Source: Terana coerulea | Lineage: Eukaryota > Basidiomycota > Agaricomycetes > Polyporales > Phanerochaetaceae | NCBI GenBank assembly: GCA_024811115.1 | Contig: JAKOGH010000324.1 | Location: forward strand, 124,001 to 188,000 | DNA: 64,000 nt | Reading direction: 5' to 3' | In this document: piece after piece, positions 1-12,248 of the stretch | Numbering within the stretch: the stretch's first letter is position 1 | Layout: every line of letters begins with the position of its first letter | Notes under the pieces: model-generated | What the model saw: the letters and a program-made list of their open reading frames with translations, nothing else | Database searches by the model: none | Told to the model about the DNA's origin: nothing | Translations under genes and position numbers: made by a program

Positions 1-38
1 AGTTCAGTGGTTACTCACGACCAACGCCACACCCTCAG

Positions 39-2303
39 ATGTCTCCGAGCCCGTCGATTTTGACAAATGGAGCGTCCCCGTCTCCCACAGCTGTGTCGCA
101 CGGAGCCAGCCTCACAGTCACGTGGGCAGACAAGAGGCTTCTGTCGTCCCCAGACGTCCTAGACATACAAGAATGCCTCCCAGTGGACTCCAGGCCGTCG
201 GTAGCTGAAGCAGAGCCTTTTCCTTCACACACTGCGCCCCTGCATACCGACCCCGACGAAGTTCCTGCTTCCGTTGAAGACAATGTGGCGGCGAACAATT
301 TTGAAGGGCCAACAGCAACACTTGATCCATCCGTTTTGCGCCATTCTCCTTCCCCTAGAAGCCAACCCTCCGCTCTGCAAGCCCCTCTTCACCGGATGCT
401 CCTCACCGTGGCCCTTTCGGTAACGCTTTGGGGCTCTCTGTTGATGCCGAACAGTCAAAGGTCTCACTGAAGGTGGTCGAACCTCCGGCTCCCGAGCCAA
501 GTGTACATGCCGAGCCTACGTCTCCTTCAGCCGTCAAGCAAGCTTCAGTGCCTCGGGCCGATGTTGGTCCTCCGGGACTACCTTCTCTTGATCTACCCAT
601 TCACGGACCTTCCATGCATTCTCCTCCGCAGAACCACCAACCAGTCGTGCCGCCTGTAGCGCCACAACCCGTTGACTCCACCCCGCTCCATTCGGTCTAC
701 TCCCCGCGAGGTTTCTGCACCGCATGAAGACCGGAAGCGCCAGTCTAAGCATAAGCACGCCCCGACACCTGCCGAAGTGGGCTACCTGCCGAAGTGCACG
801 CTCCTCTCACGCGGCCATAAGCTAACGCAATATGGGGAGACCTTCACGGTGTCCAGCTGTATCGGAGACGGGGGATATGGTCGAGTCTATTTGGCCCAAA
901 GGAAATGTGGCACTCCAGCTGCAGTGAAGGTCATTGCCAAGTCTCACATTACAGGCCACGATGGCACGATCTGGCCGAATGCGATCAACGAACATGAGGT
1001 CCTGAAGATGGCGACGCTTGCACAAGAACCATTCATGACCCATCTCTTGTACTCTTGGTCCGATAACAACAACGTATACTACGTTATGGTGAGTACGCTT
1101 GCCACCGTGCTGTCAATATTGGGCTGAAAGTCAAATCCGATTTGGTTAGAACGCATATAATTACACTCTTGAGAAAGCCATCGGCGTGTACGGTATCAAT
1201 TTCAGATTCCATGACTATGTGCATGAACTAGTGAGTGTTGCAGATTCCTTTTACCAGTATCACGACCCTGATCGACTTCACTGCAGGTTCAGGCCGTTGC
1301 AAGGTTTCACGCCATGGGCTATCTTCACCTTGATCTCAAGCCCAGCAACATTCTACTGTCTCCGACCGAACACCTTGCCCTTGCCGACTTCGGGTTGGCG
1401 ACTCGTCTTCCAGAAGATGGAACCATCATGAACGCCGAGGGGACGTCAGGCTGGGAGGCACCAGAGGTCTTCTCAGACGGCTTGTTCCCAATCGATCAGC
1501 GTGCGGACATCTGGAGTCTTGGATTGATCATATGCATGGCGTACTTCGCACGATCATACCCTTTGCACTTCCAGGAAGCTGGCCAAAAACTCAGAAAAGC
1601 CCCTGCTCGCAAGGCCGAGAACTACATGGACAAACTGCAGGAGATGACGAGATACTCGACTTTGAAGGACGATCCTTGCAAAGCCTTCGACGATATGGTC
1701 TTCCTGCGCAACTACCATCCGAGTCTGTACGACCTTGTGTCCAAGGTATGTTGCTTCTCTCATCAGCTTATGTACACTACGCTGAACCGCATCTCTCTTC
1801 TCTCAGATGCTGCAGAGAGATCCTAATAAGAGATGGACCGCTGAGCAGTTGAAGAATCATCACTACTTCCGCGACTTCCAAACCGGCCTCCAATGCGACT
1901 GGGCCAAACTGGACGAACTCAAACGTAGGTCTTACAGTAATGTGTGAAAGTGCTTGTCTCTCACACAGTGATCAATTCAGCTGTCTACCCTGCGTTTGCA
2001 GGCCATCCGCCCAAAGTGCCCAAAGTGCCCAAAGTAGTGGCCATTGCGGACGAATCACGTCGGCCTGCTACGCCCGAGCCCGCCGAGGAGCCTGCTCACA
2101 AGTTGGCCTCCGAGCCGTGCACGACCAGTTACGACTTCGCGTTCGAGTGCCCCAAGAATCTGCGCGATCAGAGCTACCTGATGCATTACGGCCACTTTCC
2201 GCCAGGAGAAGAAGAACACCCCGGCGGGAATGCTGTAGAGACGACCCCAAACGCTTGCTACGGACAGCCTTACTTTTCAGATACGATATTTCACGACACG
2301 TAA
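39..2303 (+). CDS. Ser/Thr protein kinase, non-RD type, with long Pro/Ser-rich N-terminus
   Basis: The kinase core is clear. A glycine-rich loop (IGDGGYGRVYLA) lies near 862-897, the VAIK-type lysine is in AAVKVIAK, and the alpha-C glutamate is in NEHEVLK. The catalytic loop HLDLKPSN starts near 1323, ADFGLA follows near 1384, and WEAPE marks the end of the activation segment. Leucine replaces the usual arginine of HRD, so this is a non-RD kinase. Exons I trust are about 711-1088, 1150-1230, 1287-1745, 1807-1924 and 2002-2303, all with GT-AG introns and consistent phase. The tail holds a small KVP repeat. The first 700 bases encode a Pro/Ser-rich region in two frames. They can be joined by a one-base change at the CCC run 366-368 and another change near 656-710, or by short introns. 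The true start may lie upstream of the window. The substrate is unknown. Confidence 0.82.
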
Positions 2304-2957
2304 TGGGCAGGAACGATCTTTCTCGCGGTATATGTTTAGCTACGAACTGTAATGTCACCATAACTCATATCTGATACTGCTGCTATACCTCTCAGCGTCG
2401 CTATCCGCTCGCTATGCGCATGGCTCATACCGCCCGCACAGTCCTACTGTGTTCTGGTTTTAGCGTGGCTAATCGAAATTAAGTTAGAGCGACCCTTACT
2501 GTAGCGCCGATCTTGCTTGTACGAATCACAGAATGGTCTACGCAGTCTTCGAGATAGTAATTTCAAACCAGATAGATTGTATGAGCGCGACTCGTACGAC
2601 GATCAAGGTAAACATACAGTTCGTATTCACTGCGATATCACTATCATGGAAATTCGTTCTACTTTCACTGAAATTTTAAGTTGCCTCCTATCCATTCCTA
2701 CAAACCTTCCCTTGCTCTTCGTATTTCAACTCGCAGTACGTTGTGGGCGACGTTTCCGAAAACGATGAGGCCCACGTTCTTCTCGCGTGTTAGGCCTTTG
2801 GGATCCAGAGGCACCTGCCTGCGCTGCAGTGTTCTCTTTCTCCTCGGGGTCGCGAGCCCTACTCGCCGAGTCACGGGCTTGGCGAACATCGCGCGGCTGT
2901 GGTGGCTGGGTCCCTTCACCAGGCTGTGACCCTGTCTTCGGCGCCGTTGGTACGGGG
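2304..2957. other. Intergenic, convergent 3' regions
   Basis: This lies between the stop of the kinase and the stop of the exonuclease on the opposite strand. It holds only short random ORFs and a low-complexity GC-rich part next to the exonuclease 3' end. I see no gene. Confidence 0.5.
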
Positions 2958-4079
2958 TTAGGACCTGCGCTTGTTGCACCATTTCCCTCCCTGACGACGC
3001 TGGTGACGAGGGGCACGGGGCTGAGACTGCCCGTTGTTCGCTTTCGCCTTCGCCTTCGTTTTGCTACTAGGCGCGGGGACGCGCAGGCTGACGGCGCGGC
3101 AGATCCAGCAGTTCAAGGTGGGCGTGGCGGCAAGTTCCACGTATGGGAAGCAGCCAGCGGACAAGAAGCGGGAGCACGTGAGACAAATCATGAAGGAATG
3201 TGGCGACGGCGGCGGCGGCTCTGCGAGTATGTCGAGAGGAAGAAGGGGGTGGCCTGATCCGCCTGACTTCATACCAGCGCTATTGAGAGTCAGGTATCGA
3301 GCACTCTGACGCAGCAGGGCATCTTCGTCGATATAGCCCTTTGCGACAAAGGTGAGGTAGAGGTGAGAGATGAGGTACACATCCACTGCAGCGTAGCGGA
3401 AGTAGCGGGAGTCCAGCGGACGTATGTCCCACACATCGTGTAGCATGCCGTCTATGATAACGAATAATGGGCAAATGAGCATCCAGCAGCAAGAAACTTT
3501 GCACGTACAGGACTTCACATTGTCAGATTTGCTGACCAGGCCGTGCTCAATCATGGCCCTATCAAGCCCGTTGAGCTTGTGAACTTCTGTATAGGCTCCA
3601 TCTTCGTTCTCCATCGCGTTTGCTCCACAGTATCCAACCAACCGAGCCAGCTGGCGGTCGAGATTCTCGTCCCGCAACTTCCGAGAGCTCAAATCCGCCA
3701 GCTGCAGGTCAAGAACTTGGTTGATCTCGACACCGTGGCGATGGTACAACTCACACCAGTCCATCCGTCCATCGAACATGATCTTCGTGTGCCGATCCGA
3801 ACGCAGGATATCGTATATGGGAGCAAGAACTTCATCCTTCAAGGCGATGGTGTCGATGAGGTAGATATGCGGCTGAGGATTTGTGGAGGAGGGGATAGCG
3901 CAGAGTGAGATGATAGACAGACACCCTTCGTCTGAACCGAGACCCCGGCCTTCACAATCGCAGACAATGTAGCTACAAGATCGTAAGGCCTGAACAGCCT
4001 TGTTCATGGTAGCTACATTGTTGCAAAGTGTTCGCGGGAGGGGCTTGCCCTTGACTTGCAGGGTGCTTGCGGTGGGCAT
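2958..4079 (-). CDS. DEDDy 3'-5' exonuclease domain protein with C-terminal Cys motif (copy 1)
   Basis: The protein has the three exonuclease motifs of the RNase D/WRN/EXD1-like DEDDy superfamily. They are DxE in VCDCEG near residue 41, the KIMFDGRMD motif near residue 100, and the tyrosine-type third motif YAAVD near residue 230. Conserved DLQLAD follows motif II. The C-terminus adds a CxxC...C...CxxC arrangement (CLTC, CWIC) that could bind zinc, then a Lys/Ala-rich tail. An intron of 57 bases (3508-3452) is a multiple of three and has no stop, so an unspliced reading gives 373 residues and a spliced one 354. Copy 2 (19152-20343) has an intron at the matching place, which supports splicing. 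The coding starts of the two copies are nearly identical in DNA. The role is probably RNA or DNA 3'-end processing; the substrate is unknown. Confidence 0.85.
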   Translation of the reverse strand: MPTASTLQVKGKPLPRTLCNNVATMNKAVQALRSCSYIVCDCEGRGLGSDEGCLSIISLCAIPSSTNPQPHIYLIDTIALKDEVLAPIYDILRSDRHTKIMFDGRMDWCELYHRHGVEINQVLDLQLADLSSRKLRDENLDRQLARLVGYCGANAMENEDGAYTEVHKLNGLDRAMIEHGLVSKSDNVKSCTCKVSCCWMLICPLFVIIDGMLHDVWDIRPLDSRYFRYAAVDVYLISHLYLTFVAKGYIDEDALLRQSARYLTLNSAGMKSGGSGHPLLPLDILAEPPPPSPHSFMICLTCSRFLSAGCFPYVELAATPTLNCWICRAVSLRVPAPSSKTKAKAKANNGQSQPRAPRHQRRQGGKWCNKRRS

Positions 4080-4823
4080 ATGGGCAAACTTGAGTCGCTA
4101 AGTCGCAAGCCTACATCAAGTTTCAGCTCAAAGTCCGATATGTTTAGTAGAATTACGTTACACCTGAGTACCGAGTGCTCACGAAGAGTTTTCTGAAGGT
4201 CGAGCTCGAAGAGAAGAATAAGCAGCACGCTGACCGAGGTAATGGAGGTTCACGCGCAAGCCTGTGAGGATTCTTTTGGACAACACTTGAACCTTGTCAA
4301 GTCAGCGTCTGAAGGATTTACGTAAGCCAATGTTAAGCTTACTAAACAGTGGACAAGGCATGCTCCATTACACTCGGTTCAAGCACGAGAGCCTACGTCC
4401 AACCCGCTGGGTGAGCTTGCATGATGATAGTAAGTCACAGCGTCGGACTCGGAAGACTTACCAATTTTGGCATATGTTAGAGTGTGACAATCACGGTCAC
4501 ACAGAGCCAATCTGTTAGCGGCCCCGTACCTCCTCGGAGTCGCAGTTGTCGTTCAGCTCAAACTTCAAGCCTCAGGTCTCAGGTTCGCAAGCTCTAAGCT
4601 TCGGTCTCAATACTTGCCTCTGTGCACTCGACTCTTGCAGGCTATCCGACTTTATGGAAAGAAACAATCATCGCCATTCATCTGTCGGTGCTTCAGCGTA
4701 GATGATGATTCCTAGGTGAGCCAGGAGGCTTGAAGCCCGTCAGAACACAGGCAGATCGCAATATATTTACGACTTCACAGTAAATACAATTACATGAAAG
4801 TGACAAGATCTCGTGGAGACTGG
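4080..4823. other. Intergenic, upstream of exonuclease copy 1
   Basis: Only short unsupported ORFs are present. I recognise no RNA gene or repeat. It should contain the exonuclease promoter and the 3' end of the broken gene that follows. Confidence 0.4.
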
Positions 4824-5612
4824 TCACTGCGATTTCTCCATGACTCGGACCGGGCTCTCCACAGCCTTCCATTCCCTAACATAATCCATTTCAACGACTA
4901 CGCACGTCCAAAGAAGGTCTTTCAGGCTGCAATCAAGGAGCTGCAGAACTCTGTCCCTGAACTGGTCCTTCGCCTGCCCTTCCGAAAACTTGGGCTTCGA
5001 ACCGTCGGGAGACCTCGCCTGGAACAGCATGTACCACCCATCCTCCAGCTCAGGAACTGTTGTATCCCGTAGGCCCTGGCTACAGCGATGCCTCCTCGCG
5101 TTCTCCCGCCACATATATCTCCCCCGGACCTTGAGTGGGTAGACGCGGACTTCCCCCTCGCAGTTGGAGATGATTAGGTTGTTGAACCGGATAGAGGCGT
5201 TCTCTGCGCTTTCCATAGCCCTCCATGCACCAATTGGGTCGTCCCATGGACCGGCATCGCTGAGGTGCTTCGTTAGCTCTGCAATGGACGGGCCCTGCTT
5301 GTGTCTTCGCGTGAGCTCAAGGTCCTTGAATCGCGTGGCGAGCTCGGCCTTGATGATATATCCTTCGACCAGTAAATCAAGGATTCGCTAGGAATTTCCG
5401 TACAAATAAAGGTTAGTAAGCATGGACGCGTTATTGATTTTATATCGTGTTGCTCACCTCGAGTTACTCGCGTAGGTCCTGCATGACTTGTAGTGTGCCT
5501 ATATCCCGTACACTGTCGGCCAGGGACACGTGGAAAAGGGCGTTGCGAGGTGGGTCTCTGTAGCTCTCTTCACGTTCTTGCCGCTTTACATACTTCACTC
5601 AGGTATTCCCGC
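4824..5612 (-). pseudogene. Unrecognised protein gene with in-frame stop
   Basis: Two exon-like pieces read coherently on the minus strand. The downstream piece (about 5391-4824) starts after a TTCCTAG acceptor and encodes some 190 residues with even amino-acid use. The upstream piece (about 5612-5460) runs through FHVSLADSVRD and MQDLRE. It then meets TAA two codons before a good GTGAGC donor. The reading frame across the intron is preserved, so the TAA sits where a sense codon is expected; CAA (Gln) to TAA is the simplest change. No domain is recognised. It may be a pseudogene, or the upstream exon may be modelled wrongly and the gene may start later. Confidence 0.45.
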
Positions 5613-5649
5613 CTCATGTACAGATTCAATCGTATCCCGAGATGATCTG

Positions 5650-6538
5650 TTATGGAGATTTTACGTCAATGTCCAAAGTGCACGAGGGAAAGGCTCCGAC
5701 ATTTTATTTCATGCGAGTCTCACTCACGTCAGCATTAGACGTTTACTCCCATCGAGCATCATGGTATTCAGATTCCGGGATTATGTCCTTCGCTCTTCTT
5801 AGGTCTAGGTCGCGCTGCAAGACAGTACAGCCTCGTGTAACATAGGGCACCCGGAACTCGCCAACCCAATGTGACACAAATCCCCACTCTCCGCCGGTTG
5901 AGTAAGCCCGCCACTCCACGACCGAAGCAAGTACTGTGAACTCACCGATGTGTAAAACCTTCTATGTCAAGTCTCAGATGATTACGCGGATAGGGCTTAC
6001 ATCTCAAGAGAGAGCTATATGAACAAGTCAATAAGTGAAGTGCAACGGTTCTGTCTACCAGATGCGAGACCCACGATTCACGGCAGTTACGCTGAAAAAA
6101 TGCACCTCGGACGAGCAGCTGCGATTGTTTTTGGGACGAAGATTCTGTGCGTAGCGACCTTGAAGCGCGGTAGCGTTGTAGCGGCGTGCAGTATGACGCT
6201 TTGTACTATTAGTCAACGGATGTACGTATTAGTCACGATGCAAATAAGTGTACTGCTGATTCCAAGGATGATGATATTTGTCCGACGGTGATGCATGGAA
6301 CGCAGCAGAAGATGGGAATAGTACAACATGCCAGAGATTGGTTAATATTGAGGGCTAAGGGAGTCTAATGAGCAGAACCGATGGTAGATGGTAGAATAAA
6401 CAGCGAGTGGTGGGGGTACTGTGAACGTATGCATGCCTGTACGGTGAATAATATGCGCGGAATAAGAATCAGAACTGTCCGTACGCCATCTATGAGTTGA
6501 GAGTGCCGATGGGTCAATAAAAAAGTGCAAGTCCTCCG
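5650..6538. other. Intergenic
   Basis: AT-richer sequence with scattered short ORFs. I see no supported gene, RNA or repeat. The last part is probably the 3' untranslated region of the CaMKK-type kinase. Confidence 0.4.
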
Positions 6539-9500
6539 CTAAATACGAATGGTCGGTCGGGCGCAGCCCTCGTGCGAAATGTCGGACCGCCGTGGCGACG
6601 ACGGCCGCGAGGCGACGGACCACGACGGTCGCCGTGTCCGAACCTCCAGCGGCTGCGCCTCCTCCTCGTCGCTGTCCTCGTCCTCGTCCTCCTCCTGGTA
6701 CAACTCGCTCGTGCTCGGCTGCAGCTCCGTGTAGTCCAGTTCCGAAGGCGTGCGCTGGCCAGACACGTCCGAGTCGGAGTCGACGGCCTCCGCGTGCCTC
6801 GGCTGCGGCTCGGACTCCTCGCTGTCAGACAGCGAGAGCGGACTCGTGTGTTGCGACCGATACTGAGTCTGCCGCTGCAGAATGGTGGAGTCTTGGGATG
6901 CAGGATGTTGCGCGGAGGGCGGCTCACCGCTAGGGTCCACCCGCTGAAGAAGAGCCTGCGCCGCAGACAGGGGTATTGGCGGGCCCATCGGCGCGATTGA
7001 GCCCATAGACGACACCGTGCTCAGCACTGCACTCGGCGCGGTCGAGATCGGGCTTTGGGCGATACCACCAAACCCTACGAGGTACGTGTCTTCGTCCGGC
7101 CCGTCTTCGCCATGGTCCGAGTAGAGGCTCGTCATGTCTTCCGACGGCCGTGCGCCCACGCGGTAGCCCCCGACCTCTCCCCAGCTCGCCGCCCGCATTG
7201 CCTGCGTGAGCGATGCGTTCTCGGCGACCCGGGTATTGAACGCGTCTTCGCTCCTCCTCGCCATGAGCTCCCGCTGTTGCAGCGGCCGGTTACTACTTGA
7301 CGCAGAGACAGGCGAAGCGGCTCCCGAAGGCAGTGTGGACGTGCTAGGATTATGTGACGGTGCCCACGATGCAGGCTTGTTGATCATCCAGCGCATGAGC
7401 AGCGAGAGTCGACTCCGCGGCCGGTCGTCTTGGGAGCACGTCCGTGGCATGTGAAGATGAAGGGCTTTGTAGCGGTGACCGCTGTGGGGAGCTGACTCGC
7501 GATGTTCCTTGCTCGGGAACACGAAGGGTTTCGAGGGGTGACTGGGGATGGCTTGGTGCCGAACCTCGCCGAGGCTTCTGCGCCGAGCCACTTGCCTCTC
7601 CACGCCCACTGGTCGAGGCAGACGTCCAGTCCATACTCTTCGTATGCTGGGCACCAACGTCGATTGACGACTTGTTCCGTGACGTCTGCGGTCGCGTCTC
7701 GCGCTGTTTGCCTTTGTCGACGGCGGCGACGCTGGCACTGCGCGGTCTTGACTGGACGTGAGGCATTGATCGGGTCCCTACACGGCGGTACCTTCTCTCT
7801 TCGTCGCTGATGGGTGCAGCGGCTCGACCGAGACCGGTACGAAAGGACCGTTGGGGTCGAATGTTGCGGATGATGCTCGTGATGCCGCTAGCGAGGCCAG
7901 TAAGTCGAGTGCGAGAAAGTAAGTTGGGATACCGGAAACGGACGATCGACAGGGCCGAACTCGTCTCGTCGTCCGTCGGCGCCAGCGATGCACTGTCTGT
8001 TCGTGTAGTGCGCAGCCATCGGTCCGCATGAGCCATGTCGCGCACAATCCACGGGTGCCGCTGAGAAAGCGTGGAAGGGTCAGCGCGAGCAACCTGTAAC
8101 CAACAACGAACCCACCTTAACCTCCTGTAAAGTCAGTCGTTTCGCAGGATCTTTCTGCAGGAGACCGTCCAAGAGATTTACGACAAGGTAGCCATCCGTC
8201 TCCTGCCCCTTCTTAGGCTTCTTCTGGTAGCGTCCGCCGGTCGGTAATCGGTCCTGACCCATAGTCTCCGGCACATCCCAGTCGTCTTCCTTGATCTTGT
8301 TATATATCGCATATTCGCCGTCGGCGGCGAACGGCAGCCTGCCGAAGAGTAAGGCATACAGCGTAATACCGAACGCCCATATGTCGATAGCCTTCGTTAT
8401 TGGCGGTTTCTTGATTTCGACGTTGGTATCTGAGGTGTGAAGGTTTGGAGTGCTCGAGGAGGATATGTCGGCGTAATTGTCGGTGAGAATCTCTGGGGCA
8501 AGGAAGGTCGGAGTACCCGCAAACCTGGTAAGATCAGACTCGTCCATGAGAATTTTGTCGAACTCCTCTTTGTCCGCATCGCTTGCCGACTCGGCCGACA
8601 GGCCCTTGGCAGCCATGAACTGTGCCCAGGAAAAGTGCGAGATGCCAAAGTCCGCGATCTTTACAACCTGCCGGTCGGCAGACCATAGAAGGTTCGCGGG
8701 CTTGATATCACGATGGATGATGCCGAAGTCGTGCACTGAGAAATGGGGTACATCAGCCGTGGGAAGGAGTAACAGGGACAAGGTTCGGGGCTTACAGTAT
8801 TCCAGACCCAGAAGGACGTCTCGACATATGCGCCTCGTTTGACTGACGCGAAGCAGCGGCTCTTCTGCGTCCGTTCGCCATTTAATCTCGCCCCCGCCCA
8901 GATACTCCATGACTAGATGCCACGTTGTAGGGGTATTGGGAACAACATCGAGCAAATAGTACGGAGGGAGAGCGCGACACCAACAAGAAGAGTACCCGTA
9001 AGCTGAGGACCGAGGCATCCAGAAGCACGAGAACGACGCTTACCCATGTATATCTTCTCCTTGAGGTTGTCGTTCAGGGCCTCCAGAAGCTGGACAACAT
9101 GGGGATGTTTCAACTTCTTCATGATGGCTATCTCTCGCAATATCTTGATCTCCGTGGCAGACATCTTCTCCGACAGAGACATATGTTGAGGAGACCGCGG
9201 CAGTCTTGACTTGTTGCGGAGTAGACTCATGCGGTCTTGCTTTGGATTTCTCCGTTTCAACGCTTTGACAGCCTGCAGACAAAGTCAGTAAGCCAAACAG
9301 AGCTAATAGAAAGCGACATACGACTATTTTGTCGGTCAACGTATTCCTCGCTAACGAGACTTCTCCATGTTGTCCCCTCCCAAGCGTAACAATAATCTCG
9401 TACTGGTTGATCATCTTGCTACCATTCACAGTGCGGGTCTCCTTAATGGTCTCAGTCATCACCACTGCGGCTGGTGAGGACTCCGCCTGAGGGGTGAGAG

Positions 9501-9558
9501 TGACATCGCTGGCCACTCCAGGGGACTGGGTCGACCCCGCCAACGATTCTGGCGTCAT
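6539..9558 (-). CDS. CaMKK/Ssp1-Sak1-type protein kinase (upstream kinase of AMPK/Snf1 type)
   Basis: Exon 1 (9558-9322) carries LGRGQHGEVSLARN. After a GTATGT...CTGCAG intron, exon 2 (from 9272) gives AVKALKR and a basic Arg/Pro-rich insert before the alpha-C helix; such an insert is typical of CaMKK-type kinases. Later exons give EYLHDFGIIHRDIKPANLLW, ADFGISHFS, GTPTFLAPEI with the activation-loop threonine, and DIWAFG. The domain ends with KRLTLQEVKRHPWI after an intron near 8110-8048. A long Ser/Pro-rich tail ends in acidic EDEDEDSDEEE. Two overlapping frames cover the tail (8045-7350 and 7738-6539). The switch near 7400-7500 needs an intron or a one-base indel. Family knowledge: Elm1/Tos3/Sak1 and Ssp1 phosphorylate Snf1/AMPK-type kinases. 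That this protein does so is inference. Confidence 0.82.
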
Positions 9559-10021
9559 GCACGATGAGCGGGGCTGTTTGGTCGTTGCGAATGTCGTCGA
9601 AATGCGAGTACAACGGGGAGGTTTGTTCTGGGAGAAGGTGCAAGCTAGGAGTGTAAGCCGGGAAACGGTGGCTGCCTCAGGGCCAGATGGATGAGTTAAC
9701 GAATGGAGAGGCAGGGCGTCTACTGATACATAGTTAGTGGGCGCTTGGGATCTGCCGCGGCACCATCAGGCTTCTTGGCACCTTCCTCTTCCGGAATCTC
9801 TCAATAGAACATATCGCCCAAAAAGGTGCGTAACAGCTTTGCAGTCTGCACCCGCGACCTCAGGGCAATTTATCCCCTCATTTCGCCGCACGATTTCCCT
9901 ATCTTTCCCGCAGAACGATCCATTCATCAGGTACGTACAGAGCGGCAGACTTCGCGTTGCTAATGATTTTCTCCCGCCTCTAGTAGTCAAGCGTCGACCT
10001 TCTCCCCGAATTGTATAACCT
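9559..10021. other. Intergenic, upstream of the CaMKK-type kinase
   Basis: This lies between the kinase start and the 3' end of the microprotein gene on the same strand. It contains short ORFs only. I see no supported feature. Confidence 0.4.
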
Positions 10022-10822
10022 TCAAGCACGAGGGCACGCGCACTTGTCCTCGTCCTTAACGTCCTTCATGACCTGTAACGAACGCAAGTCCGTTCATCAG
10101 CACAGTTTCAACTCAGCGAGACGTAATGAAACGACGCCACAAAACGTATCGATCAGAAATAACCATTGGAACGGAATATATCCATTAAGCAGCATGCAGT
10201 CCCTCGCCGAGCCCACAGTCGGCTTGAACCTGGCATCGAATCGTGGATGCAGGCCCAGGAACGTGGGTCTATGAAGCAGGACCACACGAGGAACGGCGCA
10301 GCTCCGCTGTCCTTCGGCGCCATCAGAAAGGTCCTGAGGAGCCCGAGAACTACGCAAGCTGATTGACGAGGAGAGCACATTGTCCGTAAGGCTCATCGAG
10401 AGCTCATAAGAGTCCATTGTTCTAGGGGCCGGTACGATGCAGGCATAATGAACTCGGGTAACTCACCGAGTCAACATGGGCGCCGCAACCCTGTGAGAAA
10501 GAAGGAACGTAACATCAGTACTTCATGATCATTAATGAACGGACGCAATTGAGGTAACTGGTCGTGCGACTGATAACACATGATCAGAAGACGGAAGCAG
10601 CCCCCAAGCAACCCCTATACCGCCTTTCGTACCTCTACGAGACTGATGCGTGCGGAGCTAATGCTTTTCGAACATACCACTGGTGGCATGCCCGAACCGA
10701 TGGGGTGGGTTACGAACCAGCGCATCTGAAGGGGTGCTTACCTTCCAAGTCGTCTTCCCGCATTTGTCGCATTTGACTGCGTAGCAAGCATCGACGACGA
10801 CGATCTGTTGAGCGAAGGCCAT
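10022..10822 (-). CDS. 51-residue zinc-ribbon-like microprotein split over three exons
   Basis: Three tiny in-phase exons join across good splice sites. Exon 1 is 10822-10742 (27 codons, ends in KTTWK before GTAAGC). Exon 2 is 10490-10467 (8 codons, GCGAHVDS, between CTCACAG and GTGAGT). Exon 3 is 10072-10022 (VMKDVKDEDKCACP, Arg-Ala, stop). The product has CDKCGKTTW, then GCGxH, then a CxC near the end, a pattern of Cys and His ligands suited to one metal site. It matches a short, widely conserved family that I know from bacteria and fungi with the CxxCGKTTWxGCGxHV pattern; its function is unknown. The introns (251 and 394 bases) are far longer than others in this window. The exons are too short for ordinary ORF calling. 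Confidence 0.78.
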
Positions 10823-12248
10823 TACGTCACAAGTCTAGACAGTTGACCATATCAGGCCGAGGTGAGTAGAAATCGAGCTCATTCAACCGGGATGTCTAGA
10901 CTCACTGGTCGCTACTGACGATAGTGCTGCGATAGAGTCAGAAGAGAAGCGCCGCTTTGCCGCGCCCGAGCCCTTTATACCTGGTAAATAATTCGGAATA
11001 AGTCACGCCTCGGACATAGTCAGCAAGGCCCCAAATCCGAATACAAACCTCTTACCACCACCTTATCCACAGCTTATATCACGAGTGCACTTGTCTGGCT
11101 ATTGCCGCACATGCGGGAGTCACCGTTCATACACCCGACGCCATTCAGGGTCTTCGTGCACAGCGACTTGTCAAAGCCCCAGCGACCCTGGACCCCGAAC
11201 ACCGGACGATGTTAGCTTGTGGGTGCTTGTTTTTGCTCTTGTTTGACGGCACGGCCTGCCACTCCACAATGCGAGGTGGCCATTGTGGAAACATAGACAA
11301 CTTTGCGATGGATATGTTGATGGTGTCGTAAGGACGGGGGTTCACGTCACTCGGACCGGCAAACGAGGATCGCAGAATGTTGGCCAGGACCCAGGTGGCG
11401 CCGTAGTGGCATCAGCACATTATTAGACAGAGTGGAGAAGCGTTGGCAGTCGGGCTGGAGTACAAAGGTCTTCGAGGTGAAGCATAGTCACCACAGAGCG
11501 TGGTTCCATTATAACCTGAACTACTATCCAGACTTAGCCCGTGAAGTTGATCAAAGTTTGTGCTGGGGCGATGCCACTGCGTATCCGTACCTCGCATAAA
11601 ACCACGAGCTACGCCGTCTCGTAAACTCAACACCCTTCAGAAGATTATGTAAAATAACCGGGCGAGGTAAGGTTGACTTCGGTAATACTCTAAGGAGTGG
11701 CGAGCCTGAGATGAAAGTGTCTCAGCGCCGAATAGTCCGTGGTGTCCAGGGTCTTGTTCGGTCATTCGGCCCGCTATGCCGATCCTATGGGACGGCCCCG
11801 GACATTCCAACTGCGTTCAAACAGCCATTGGTTGACATTTCAGCCACGTAGCCAAGCGCCCCAAGATTTAACATTGGCTGCGTGGCCCTGAGTGTCGTCC
11901 CAACCAATATTGGACCTGGCTGGGCCAGGTACCTAGTGTGTGACCCTAACCAAAATAAGTCATATTGCTTTCATCCATTGCACTGATACTGCATGCTTGC
12001 TCAACGTCCCATCGGGGGAAGACATACAGAAACTAGTCCGCAAAAGCGATGCGAAGATCTTCTCAAGTGCCCATCCTAGGTTCGTCCAACAGTGCTTTGA
12101 GCAGAGCAGAGCTTTCCCGATTTGATGCGCCTTCGCTCACAAACTCCGCAATGTAGTCAAGCATTTGGCAGCACCTGGGAATGGTCGTCAGCTCCGGGTG
12201 CCAAAGTCTCCGCAAGGCCAGACGGTACATACCAGATACGCATACGCA
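10823..12248. other. Intergenic, 1.4 kb
   Basis: This separates the start of the microprotein gene from the 3' end of the aminotransferase gene. Only short ORFs in random frames are seen. I recognise no RNA gene or repeat, although a regulatory RNA could not be excluded by eye. Confidence 0.4.
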
